From the NCBI RefSeq assembly GCF_030409755.1, contig NZ_JAUFQE010000001.1, positions 1,178,001 to 1,242,000 on the forward strand: a DNA stretch of 64,000 nt, given 5' to 3'. Numbering within the stretch: position 1 is the first letter of the stretch; each line of letters begins with the position of its first letter. A program made the position numbers and the translations under genes. The notes under the pieces are model-generated. The model was given only the letters and a program-made list of their open reading frames with translations. It ran no database searches and had not been told where the DNA came from. Positions 26,734 to 34,078 of this stretch are shown here, one piece after another. This stretch comes from Vibrio lentus (GTDB lineage Bacteria > Pseudomonadota > Gammaproteobacteria > Enterobacterales > Vibrionaceae).

Positions 26734-27390
26734 TCAATCAGGCATCACCACAATACCCATGCTTTCAAGCAGTTGCTCTTGCTGCCAAGCCACAATTTTG
26801 ATTCCTGTTGTATCTACTTTGCGAGGGTCTAACCCTTCTAATTCTGCATGACACAAATTCGCCCCTTGCATACTGAATTGCCCCCATACATCTTCCGAGA
26901 ACACGCCTCGGCTAAGATCGGACTCTTTTAATGACGCTCCGCCAAGATAAGTACCTATCCAGCGGTTTTCAAATAACTCACACTTCTCTAAACAAGCCTG
27001 TTCAAAATTAGCGTAAGACAGGTTGCAACCCGTGATGTATGCCGAGCAAAAATACATGCGATTACTCACCTGATTGGCAAAATTCGCACGAGTAAAGTTC
27101 GCCCCTTTCAAGTCACATTCACGTAGCTCAATCCCATAGCAATTGGCGTTACTAAAATTGGCCATCGCCAACTGGCAGTTCTGGAAACTTGCATCTCGTA
27201 AGTCTGCAATATCAAAGTGGCATCCCTCAATATCACCTTGTTCGATGAACTTACAATTAATAAACGTCGCATCACGCAAGTTCGAACGCCTGAAGTCACA
27301 TCGGATAAACGTACAGGCTGTAAATGTAAGCTCTGATAGATCTTGCTGAGCAAAACTGTGCTGATGATAAGTGCTGTTATTGGTGTCCAT
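26734..27390 (-). CDS. qnr: Qnr pentapeptide-repeat protein, QnrS type (quinolone protection)
   Basis: A 218-residue pentapeptide-repeat protein, exactly the length of QnrS. It is made of A(D/N)LxX units that build a square beta-helix mimicking DNA and protect gyrase and topoisomerase IV from quinolones. Loop-bearing segments such as NRMYFCSAYITGCNLSYANF and the C-terminal EGLDPRKVDTTGIKI dimer region match QnrS closely, as remembered. AGGGGG precedes the ATG. No mobile element or cassette flanks it, so it appears resident. No LexA box (CTGT-N8-ACAG) was found upstream. The next gene upstream is a divergent tetR. Confidence 0.92.
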   Translation of the reverse strand: MDTNNSTYHQHSFAQQDLSELTFTACTFIRCDFRRSNLRDATFINCKFIEQGDIEGCHFDIADLRDASFQNCQLAMANFSNANCYGIELRECDLKGANFTRANFANQVSNRMYFCSAYITGCNLSYANFEQACLEKCELFENRWIGTYLGGASLKESDLSRGVFSEDVWGQFSMQGANLCHAELEGLDPRKVDTTGIKIVAWQQEQLLESMGIVVMPD

Positions 27391-27641
27391 TTAGCCCCCT
27401 AAAGAAATCAAGCTAAGACTACCATTGTGATCTTAAGAAAACATTAAATTAAAAACCAATAAAAACAGCCACTTAAAACGCCACGATTTGGCCATTTTAA
27501 GGCACCAAACAAGCCCTTTAAGGTTGTTATTTTCGTTTTATGGCATGCGCTTATCGTGAAAAAAGTTTTGTGGCTTAGAGGTATAAATAGAAGATAAAGC
27601 CACTTTGACGAAACGAATCAATTATCGACAACATCCTAACG
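27391..27641. other. Intergenic region between qnr and the tetR gene
   Basis: AT-rich sequence that should hold the qnr promoter. No SOS box and no clear operator were seen near qnr. Two copies of a GGCCATTTTAAGGC-like stretch are not convincing as a repeat. The only clear site is the operator at 27642, next to tetR. Confidence 0.4.
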
Positions 27642-27663
27642 CTCTAGACTGGACGGTTGGTAT
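27642..27663 (+). promoter_or_regulatory. NemR-type operator at the tetR gene
   Basis: CTCTAGACTGGACGGTTGGT matches the operators at 33441 and 35531 (core CTAGACCGACCGGTTTGTA) at most positions. It is 48 bp before the tetR start, so the regulator probably controls its own gene. Confidence 0.65.
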
Positions 27664-27710
27664 GCATATCGCTACACTAATCATCATTCTCGGCATAAAG
27701 AGTAAGATCA

Positions 27711-28289
27711 ATGAAAGACATGCGACAAGCTATGCTCGATGCAGGGTTTAGCCTTATTAATGAACACGGATTTGCTGGTGTTGGCCTGATGAAAATCATC
27801 AACCAAGCCGAAGGGACTAAAGGTTCTTTTTACCATTACTTCAAATCCAAAGAGCACTTTGGCGAGATCCTTCTAGCCGACTATTTTGATGAGCACCTAG
27901 TTAAGCTTGATGACTTTCTAAGTGATGAGACTCTATCTCGCCGCAACCGCGTTAAAGCGTACTTCGAGTTTTGGTGTGCGTCGAAACTAACCGAAGACTT
28001 CAATATTCAGTGCCTTGTGGTCAAGCTAGCAGGTGAAGTGTCTGGGTCTGCTAATCCGTTGCAATCGACCATGGCAGAAGGCGCTGAAAAGATCATCCTG
28101 CGTATGGCGAAGCTGTTTGAAGAAGGCAATGAGGCCGGTGATTTCAATATCGCAGATCCTGAATCACTATCTCGCACGCTTTATGGCTTATGGCTAGGCT
28201 CTACGCTAATGGCAGCGATGCAGCGCAACCGTTCGATTTTGAACAATGCCATGGAAGAGACATTGCTTGCGATGAGCTCAAAAGATTAA
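27711..28289 (+). CDS. TetR-family regulator, NemR/AcuR-like (electrophile sensor)
   Basis: A 192-residue repressor. The N-terminal HTH ends KGSFYHYFKSKEHFGEILL (about 37-55), and the C-terminal ligand domain has C101 in IQCLVVKLAGEV, which lines up with the sensing Cys106 of E. coli NemR (SGCLTVKLSAEV) as remembered; C89 is a second candidate. NemR senses quinones, aldehydes and HOCl. An operator lies 48 bp upstream, and near-identical ones stand 40 bp before an iron alcohol dehydrogenase and an aldehyde dehydrogenase. The local regulon therefore looks like aldehyde or electrophile detoxification. Confidence 0.85.
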   Translation: MKDMRQAMLDAGFSLINEHGFAGVGLMKIINQAEGTKGSFYHYFKSKEHFGEILLADYFDEHLVKLDDFLSDETLSRRNRVKAYFEFWCASKLTEDFNIQCLVVKLAGEVSGSANPLQSTMAEGAEKIILRMAKLFEEGNEAGDFNIADPESLSRTLYGLWLGSTLMAAMQRNRSILNNAMEETLLAMSSKD

Positions 28290-28306
28290 CCTGTTCCTAC
28301 ACACTA

Positions 28307-28338
28307 AGAGGCTCGCTTTATATAGCGAGCCTCTTTTG
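28307..28338 (+). terminator. Terminator after the tetR gene
   Basis: AAGAGGCTCGCT pairs with AGCGAGCCTCTT around TTATAT, followed by TTG. It may also serve the converging maturase gene. Confidence 0.8.
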
Positions 28339-28415
28339 TTTTCAGGCTTGTTCGTTTTCTACCTAGGCTTATTCTTTTTCGACCTAAGCTTTTGCTTATC
28401 ACGTCATTGATTCGA

Positions 28416-29663
28416 TTATCCCATCCGTGGCGCTAGGTTATTGGCTTTTAGCAAAGCATTGAGTACCGGGTCGATATGTTGAAAGAACTTGAACCACCCT
28501 TCACACAGGTAATTTAGCCCGGCTTCACCATCACGACTGTTGATAATTCGGTTCTTAGGGCACTCACCATGACAAGCAAATTTAAATTCGCAAGTTTGGC
28601 ACTGCTTTGGCAACGACTTTTGCTTCGCGAATCCAAAGGTTTGCTGAGCGGGTGAAAATGCCAGCGTCGATAGCGGCTTCTCATTAATATTGCCCAACTG
28701 AAACTCAGGAAAGACGTAATGATCGCACGAATACACATCGCCATTTGGCTCAACCGCTAACCCCTTTCCACAGATTTCACTCAAGGTGCACATGGTGCTT
28801 TCTCTGCCCATCCACACACCGATGAAGTTTTCAAAGTAAGGTACAAGCACTCGGCCAAAATCGTGTTCGAACCACTCATCAAAAACCGTCGAGAGAAACT
28901 CTCCCCATTGCGCTGAACCGACACTCCACGACTCCACTTCGCCAGAGACCGGAATGATCGCCTGTTGGTTGCTCAACCATTGATTGTTGGTGTGAGCCTC
29001 GCGCTTATCCACCACTGGGATGAACTGCAGCTGCTTTGAACCCACTTCGTCACGCAGAAAACGATAAACCTCTAACGGGTATTTGCCCGTCACATCATTC
29101 ACACAGGTTAAGGTCGCAAACTCAACGTTATGTTTTTTTAAATAACCGATTCCGCGGATGGTTTGAGCAAAAGTGCCTTTGCCTGCTCGATTAGTACGGT
29201 AATGATTATGTAGATGCTCGGGGCCATCAATACTCACGCCAATGATAAAATCATTGTTCTTAAAGAACTCACACCACGCATCATTCAGTAAGGTACCGTT
29301 GGTTTGAAGGTCGTTGCTGATCTTGCTATGGTTAGGGCAGTATTTTTTCTGTAACGCCACGACCCTTTCAAAGTACTCAATGCCGAGCAGAGTTGGCTCT
29401 CCACCATGCCAAGAAAAGATAATCTCCGGCGTATTCTGCCCCTCAATATACTGCTTGATATAGAGCTCTAGCCGCGCTTCATCCATCACATATTGAGATC
29501 CTTTTGGGTATTCAAGCAACTGCTGTTTCTCTAAGTAATAACAGTAAGTACAGCTGATATTGCACACGGCACCAATGGGTTTTGCCAACGCTTGAAGCTT
29601 GCTGTGCGCCTTGCCATTAAACTGCGGAACCGAACTCAGGTTTGATAGTGATAAGGTCGTCAT
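28416..29663 (-). CDS. Anaerobic sulfatase-maturating radical SAM enzyme (anSME)
   Basis: A 415-residue radical SAM/SPASM protein that oxidises the active-site Ser or Cys of a sulfatase to formylglycine. The SAM cluster motif is CNISCTYCYY (about residues 34-43), WHGGEPTLLG lies at about 84-93, and the C-terminal SPASM region binds two more clusters (CTLSEICGKGLAVEPNGDVYSCD, split motifs, and CQTCEFKFACHGECPKNR). The gene follows a serine-type sulfatase in the same direction after 119 bp, so the two form an enzyme and activator pair. Another name is AslB/AtsB-like protein. Confidence 0.9.
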   Translation of the reverse strand: MTTLSLSNLSSVPQFNGKAHSKLQALAKPIGAVCNISCTYCYYLEKQQLLEYPKGSQYVMDEARLELYIKQYIEGQNTPEIIFSWHGGEPTLLGIEYFERVVALQKKYCPNHSKISNDLQTNGTLLNDAWCEFFKNNDFIIGVSIDGPEHLHNHYRTNRAGKGTFAQTIRGIGYLKKHNVEFATLTCVNDVTGKYPLEVYRFLRDEVGSKQLQFIPVVDKREAHTNNQWLSNQQAIIPVSGEVESWSVGSAQWGEFLSTVFDEWFEHDFGRVLVPYFENFIGVWMGRESTMCTLSEICGKGLAVEPNGDVYSCDHYVFPEFQLGNINEKPLSTLAFSPAQQTFGFAKQKSLPKQCQTCEFKFACHGECPKNRIINSRDGEAGLNYLCEGWFKFFQHIDPVLNALLKANNLAPRMG

Positions 29664-29733
29664 GAAGAATTCCTCGATGTAAAAGTTATTGTATTAGCCA
29701 AAACAATTCGTAATTCCTTTACACGGTGTTCAT

Positions 29734-29767
29734 CGGCCAACCAAACCTGATGGCATTAGGTTGGCCG
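29734..29767 (-). promoter_or_regulatory. Hairpin between sulfatase and maturase genes
   Basis: CGGCCAACC and GGTTGGCCG are perfect 9-bp arms. There is no T-run on the minus strand, so it is more likely a transcript-processing or attenuating hairpin than a terminator; it may set the sulfatase-to-maturase ratio. Confidence 0.5.
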
Positions 29768-29782
29768 AGTGGTTTGTTTCCT

Positions 29783-31528
29783 CTATTTGACGTTCTCAAA
29801 CGGGTTCCACGCTTCATCAACTGGCACAATGTTTTGATCTTTTTCGTACTCTTGATACTCAGCGACCATCTCTAGGAACAAGTCTGGCTTTTGGTTTCTT
29901 AAGTCATGCTGCTCAGCCGGATCCTGTTTTGTGTTGTATAGGTGCCATTCACTGTCACCGCCCATGCCTGTAGAGATTCGGATGATCTTGTAATCCCCTT
30001 TGAGCAAAATTCCGCTACCAAACAATTCAAATGGAATCGCATTATCGGCACTGTGAACCTCTGTGGTTTCGCCCTTAAAGTAAGGAAGTAAGCTGACTCC
30101 GCTCATTGGTGCCACTTCTCGACCTTGGTACTCTGTTCCTGGGTGCTCAACATCGGCGATTTCAAGAATGGTGGCTGCGATGTCTTTTACTTGTGACAAG
30201 TCATCGGTTTGAGTGCCGGGTTGCAGCGCTTGATCGCCCTCTAAAAGCGCTTTCGCAGGCTTAACGATAAACGGCACTCGAATACCGCCTTCTGCCGTGT
30301 ACGCTTTATACCAAGACAAGCCACCGGTTGATGCGCTTGCCCATTCTGGGCCTAATGAAACGCTAGAGTTAGCTTTCCCTAAATTTTCCGTCGAGTTGTC
30401 AAAGTGATGTGCCGTCCATGTGCGAATCAAATCACTGATATTTTCACCGGTAATATCTGCGGCTTCAGGACCGTTGTCCGCCAGATACATAATGTAGGTA
30501 TTGTCGTACTCACCGATCTCTTTTAGGTAATCGACAACCTGACCGACTTGTTGATCTTGCATCTCCATCATGCCCATCGCCACCGCCATCTTCTTGCCAT
30601 ACCACTCTTGTTGTTTCTCAGACAAAGAGTCCCAGGGGCGACTTAATGCATTACGATTTGAGATATCGGCATCTTTAGGAATGACGTCCATCTCCTTCAT
30701 ACGTTCAAAGCGGTCTTCACGAATCGAATCCCAACCATGCTCGACGTAGTAATCAACTTTATCTTGATACGCTGATTCTGGTGCTTGCAGCGGAAGGTGT
30801 ATCGCAGTGAAAGGAAGATAAGCGAAGAAAGGCTTACCGTCGTCTTTCTTGCCATCAATCATCTTTATGAGTTCGTTGGTGTAAACTTGGTCTGAGTATT
30901 CGCCTTTGTATTTGTCCTCAACGACTTCACCGTTTCTGTAAGTAGGCTCAACTTCAACGCCGGGAATGTCGCCTTTTTGAAGCGCTTCAGCGGTAGCCGC
31001 GTTTTTGGCTGGGAACATCATGTCGCGGTTAAAGTGATTCGAACCACCCGCTAAAATACCGTAACTTTCCGAAAAACCTCGGTCATCGGGCAGGAACCCA
31101 TCATCATGACCTAAATGCCATTTACCCGATAAATACGTGTTATAGCCATTTTCTTTGAGCAGCGTAGCCACTGTTACGCCCTTCTTGGTCAGGTAGCCTT
31201 CATAGCCCGGCTTGCCAATCGCACCCGGATAGACAGCATAATCGAAAGTGCCTAGCCCAACTTCGTGGCTGTTCGCTCCAGTTAACATCATTGAGCGAGT
31301 CACTGATGAGGTTGGTGAGGCATGGAAGTTAGTGAATTTAACCCCCTCTTCAGCCAACGCCATCAAGTTGGGGGTTTCGGCTTCTGAGCCATAAGGCTGG
31401 GTATCAGCAAAGCCAACATCATCACCGACAATAACAACGATGTTCGGCTTGTCTGATTCGGCGGCGAAGGCGGCGCTACTTGCGGCGGCCATCGCTGTGA
31501 ATAGTAGGGATTTCTTGAATGTCTGCAT
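29783..31528 (-). CDS. Periplasmic sulfatase, serine type
   Basis: A 581-residue sulfatase. A signal peptide ends at FAA-ESDK (about residue 23), so it acts in the periplasm. NIVVIVGDDVGFADT supplies the first metal ligands. The modification site is SSVTRSMMLTG, with Ser74 four residues before Arg78, so this is a Ser-type enzyme with Val where Pro or Ala is usual. LSGKWHLGHDD (about 135) and YLADNGPE (about 350) complete the active site. It needs the anSME encoded downstream. The sulfated substrate is unknown; algal polysaccharide or an aryl sulfate is possible. Confidence 0.9.
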   Translation of the reverse strand: MQTFKKSLLFTAMAAASSAAFAAESDKPNIVVIVGDDVGFADTQPYGSEAETPNLMALAEEGVKFTNFHASPTSSVTRSMMLTGANSHEVGLGTFDYAVYPGAIGKPGYEGYLTKKGVTVATLLKENGYNTYLSGKWHLGHDDGFLPDDRGFSESYGILAGGSNHFNRDMMFPAKNAATAEALQKGDIPGVEVEPTYRNGEVVEDKYKGEYSDQVYTNELIKMIDGKKDDGKPFFAYLPFTAIHLPLQAPESAYQDKVDYYVEHGWDSIREDRFERMKEMDVIPKDADISNRNALSRPWDSLSEKQQEWYGKKMAVAMGMMEMQDQQVGQVVDYLKEIGEYDNTYIMYLADNGPEAADITGENISDLIRTWTAHHFDNSTENLGKANSSVSLGPEWASASTGGLSWYKAYTAEGGIRVPFIVKPAKALLEGDQALQPGTQTDDLSQVKDIAATILEIADVEHPGTEYQGREVAPMSGVSLLPYFKGETTEVHSADNAIPFELFGSGILLKGDYKIIRISTGMGGDSEWHLYNTKQDPAEQHDLRNQKPDLFLEMVAEYQEYEKDQNIVPVDEAWNPFENVK

Positions 31529-31545
31529 AAGACGTCTCCAATAGC

Positions 31546-31605
31546 TGTGAATAATTTTTTGTGATTAACTTTTTCTGTGACTAACCTTTCTGTGATTAAC
31601 TTTGG
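31546..31605. repeat. Tandem TGTGA-containing repeats in the sulfatase leader
   Basis: Four degenerate units of 14-16 bp follow each other: TGTGAATAATTTTT, TGTGATTAACTTTTTC, TGTGACTAACCTTTC and TGTGATTAACTTTGG. They lie 18-77 bp upstream of the sulfatase start and therefore in its promoter or leader. Confidence 0.8.
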
Positions 31606-31617
31606 TTAGAATCTGAA

Positions 31618-32034
31618 TTAGTGCGCGGCTTGGGACATCCAATGTAATAAGTCGAGCGCAGGGTCATAATCTTGAGCAGCTGCCAAACCGATCCAGGTGA
31701 CAGCGTCCGCTTGGCTAACCTGAACGCCACTTCCAGAGAAGTACATTAAGCCAAGCTGCGTTTGAGCTTCAGGGCTATCTGCACTGGCTGCGGTTTCAAA
31801 CCATTCCGCCGCTTTCTCGTCATTCTGCTCAACACCATCACCGCTCAAATACCGATAAGCGAGAGCAAGTTGCGCTTCAGACTGTCCTTCATAGGCTTCA
31901 TCCAACAGCTGAACAGCATCTTGATGCTGTTCAGATAAAGCCGTGGAGCTTTCGCTTCCCACACTTGCCTTAGCAAAAAGCAGAACAGCCAAAGCACCAG
32001 TCAGAATCACGGTAGTTAAACGTTTATTGAGCAT
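31618..32034 (-). CDS. Sel1-repeat exported protein
   Basis: A 138-residue protein with an N-terminal signal or anchor (about residues 7-25, ILTGALAVLLFAKASVG) and two Sel1-like helical repeats (AQLALAYRYLSGDGVEQNDEKAAEWFE and AQTQLGLMYFSGSGVQVSQADAVTWI, shown as remembered motif blocks). Sel1 repeats mediate protein contacts. It lies just upstream of the sulfatase in the same direction, separated by 89 bp holding the TGTGA repeats, and could help the sulfatase in the periplasm. No catalytic motif is seen. Confidence 0.82.
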   Translation of the reverse strand: MLNKRLTTVILTGALAVLLFAKASVGSESSTALSEQHQDAVQLLDEAYEGQSEAQLALAYRYLSGDGVEQNDEKAAEWFETAASADSPEAQTQLGLMYFSGSGVQVSQADAVTWIGLAAAQDYDPALDLLHWMSQAAH

Positions 32035-32194
32035 TTATTTCCTCCTCGGGAATAAAGGTCACAACGTCCCTGTCGAGTGAATTAAGCGAAAAGTAGGAAT
32101 GGCGCGATGATGCACAAGCTCGATAGCAATACGTTTTCAATCTTCATAATTTGTCCTCGATTTACAGTGAGTTTTTGAATGCTTAATGAGACGA

Positions 32195-33400
32195 CTAAAT
32201 CGCTTTTTCTATAATCTGTTCAATCGTTTGTTTCGAGATTGGGTAGAACTGAAAACAGATGTCTTTTTCAATCGCTTCTGCAATGTTGCTCTTCTCTTGC
32301 TCATCAAAGTCCCAGCTGCTGAAACGTTTCATCGCACCGACACTGGTTTGGAAGTTGTTTAAGAAATCCAACACTCTCAGGTAAACCATCTCATCGGTTC
32401 CGGTAGTATCGACCGAGAAAGCTTGAGCTAACTTCGCCGCATTCGGCATATAGAATTCCGGCAGTGCTTCAATCACAACCGGCATCAGTACCGTGTTGGC
32501 ATCGCCATGTGGAATGTGGCTAATCGCACCAAAGGCATGGGCGCAGTTATGAATTGGAATACCACCTAGCGATGAATAAAACGCAGAAATCGCCATCGTG
32601 CTCGCCTGAAGAAGATTGCCACGTGCCGTCAGGTTTTCTGGTTCTCTAAGTGCCACGGGTAAGTTTTCAACAATCAGTTTTGCAGCCTGAATGCCATAAG
32701 CATCGGTGAACGCATTACTCATCGGAGACACAATGGCCTCAACGGCGTGCGTGAGTGCATCCATCGCGGTTGAGCGAGTCAGATGAGCAGGCAGCTTGGT
32801 GGTGACCGTTGGATCAAGAATCGCAATGTCAGCCTCCAAACCAGATGCCACTAAACTTGCCTTGATGTTTTCATGCTCGTTGTAAAAAACCGCAATCGGA
32901 GAAGCTTCAGCGCCTGTGCCAGCCGTTGTTGGTACGGCAATATGAGGCACTCGAATGTCTTCATTGTTTGGCCAAACTTCCATGAAGCCACCGCCAGCAA
33001 TCACGGTACGGATATCATCAATCTGCTTATGAAGTGCATATTTCACGCCCTTAGAAGCATCAATCACACTGCCTCCACCGACAGACAAAATAGCGTCGGC
33101 ATTTAAGCTATTAGCAAACTCAATCGCAGCGTTGATGTTGTCGCAAGTCGCGTCTGGCGCAATATCGGTGTACACACCAACGAGCTGAGTCGTTTGTTGG
33201 TTTGCTTCTTGATTCATCGTCTGGTTTGCAAACAACGCTGAGAATTGCTCAACAAAGCCCAGAGATTCCAAACCTTTGTCAGAAAAAAGCACGACTCTTT
33301 TCGCGCCTAAGCGAGCAAATAAAGAAGGGATATTTTCAATGCCGTTCTCTTGAGCATGAACAATGGTTTTCAGTTGAAAGTTAAAGTTATTGGTAGTCAT
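32195..33400 (-). CDS. Iron-containing alcohol dehydrogenase
   Basis: A 401-residue group III (Fe-dependent) alcohol dehydrogenase that interconverts alcohols and aldehydes with NAD(P)H. The dinucleotide motif is GGGSVIDASKG (about residue 108), PTTAGTGAEAS follows at about 152, and the metal ligands lie in DALTHAVEA, NCAHAFGAISHIPHG (three His). A NemR-type operator stands 41 bp upstream, the same as for the aldehyde dehydrogenase at 34079. That points to a role in reducing toxic aldehydes or handling short alcohols, under the local TetR regulator. Confidence 0.92.
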   Translation of the reverse strand: MTTNNFNFQLKTIVHAQENGIENIPSLFARLGAKRVVLFSDKGLESLGFVEQFSALFANQTMNQEANQQTTQLVGVYTDIAPDATCDNINAAIEFANSLNADAILSVGGGSVIDASKGVKYALHKQIDDIRTVIAGGGFMEVWPNNEDIRVPHIAVPTTAGTGAEASPIAVFYNEHENIKASLVASGLEADIAILDPTVTTKLPAHLTRSTAMDALTHAVEAIVSPMSNAFTDAYGIQAAKLIVENLPVALREPENLTARGNLLQASTMAISAFYSSLGGIPIHNCAHAFGAISHIPHGDANTVLMPVVIEALPEFYMPNAAKLAQAFSVDTTGTDEMVYLRVLDFLNNFQTSVGAMKRFSSWDFDEQEKSNIAEAIEKDICFQFYPISKQTIEQIIEKAI

Positions 33401-33440
33401 GGTGTTTACCTCGTTTATGTTTGATGACTAAACAATAACC

Positions 33441-33463
33441 AATACAAACCGGTCGGTCTAGAG
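33441..33463 (-). promoter_or_regulatory. NemR-type operator before the iron alcohol dehydrogenase
   Basis: On the minus strand CTAGACCGACCGGTTTGTA, shared letter for letter over the core with the site at 35531. The TAGACC-N4-GGTTTG form resembles the NemR box (TAGACC-N4-GGTCTA, as remembered). It is 41 bp before the start codon and so would overlap the promoter. Confidence 0.75.
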
Positions 33464-33518
33464 TGTTAATGTCAAAGATATGTCAATTAAGATCGTTGAG
33501 GATCATTTGTCGGAAACG

Positions 33519-33543
33519 AAAAAAAGCCCGCAAATGCGGGCTT
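33519..33543 (-). terminator. Terminator after the small membrane protein gene
   Basis: On the minus strand AGCCCGCA pairs with TGCGGGCT around TT, followed by T7. It ends the aldehyde dehydrogenase-membrane protein transcript before the alcohol dehydrogenase operator. Confidence 0.8.
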
Positions 33544-33578
33544 AGGAGTATTAGAATCAACATGCTGAACGACAGAGG

Positions 33579-34022
33579 TTAACGCAAGTGAGCGGGTACC
33601 TTTGTTTTGTCTCGGTTGAGATAGTAGTAGAGATAAACCAAAGAGTAGACGGTCACAAATCCATCGAGCGCAAACACGCCACTCCAACCATAAAACCATT
33701 CATAGTCATTGATACAGACGTTGTATAAGAAGATGCCAACAAACATCGACTTCTCAAATGCGCTGTAAATCATGGTCGAAGTACGCAGCGATTTGTACTT
33801 GGCTGAGAACATCAGCAACACACCAATACAGCCAACCATCACACCCCAGTGCTGATAAGTACCCAACAGATACTCTTTATTTTCCATCATCGTATCGTTG
33901 TAAGAAAACAGTGTCTGCATACTCCAATCCGGTGCCAAGAAGGTAGAAAAAGCAGTGGCGGTTAAGAATCCAGTAATCATCAAATACGATTTCATGGTTC
34001 GTTCAAAAAAGCGTTCCAACAT
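33579..34022 (-). CDS. Four-helix integral membrane protein of unknown function
   Basis: A 147-residue hydrophobic protein with about four membrane helices (roughly residues 12-30, 58-76, 88-103, 112-135). It has a tyrosine-rich last helix (TVYSLVYLYYYLN) and a basic tail. No family is recognised with certainty. It lies 56 bp after the aldehyde dehydrogenase in the same direction, and the first terminator comes after it, so both should be one transcript under the NemR-type operator. That ties it to aldehyde or electrophile stress by context only. Confidence 0.75.
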   Translation of the reverse strand: MLERFFERTMKSYLMITGFLTATAFSTFLAPDWSMQTLFSYNDTMMENKEYLLGTYQHWGVMVGCIGVLLMFSAKYKSLRTSTMIYSAFEKSMFVGIFLYNVCINDYEWFYGWSGVFALDGFVTVYSLVYLYYYLNRDKTKVPAHLR

Positions 34023-34078
34023 AAAATAACCTCTAAAAATAACTTCTTAATAATGAATAGCGTAATGACAGAAATGAT

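Noticed and set aside
27391..27710. SOS control of qnr
   Set aside because: No CTGT-N8-ACAG LexA box could be found upstream of the gene.
29734..29767. Rho-independent terminator between sulfatase and maturase genes
   Set aside because: A perfect stem exists but no T-run follows on the minus strand, so it was listed as a regulatory hairpin instead.
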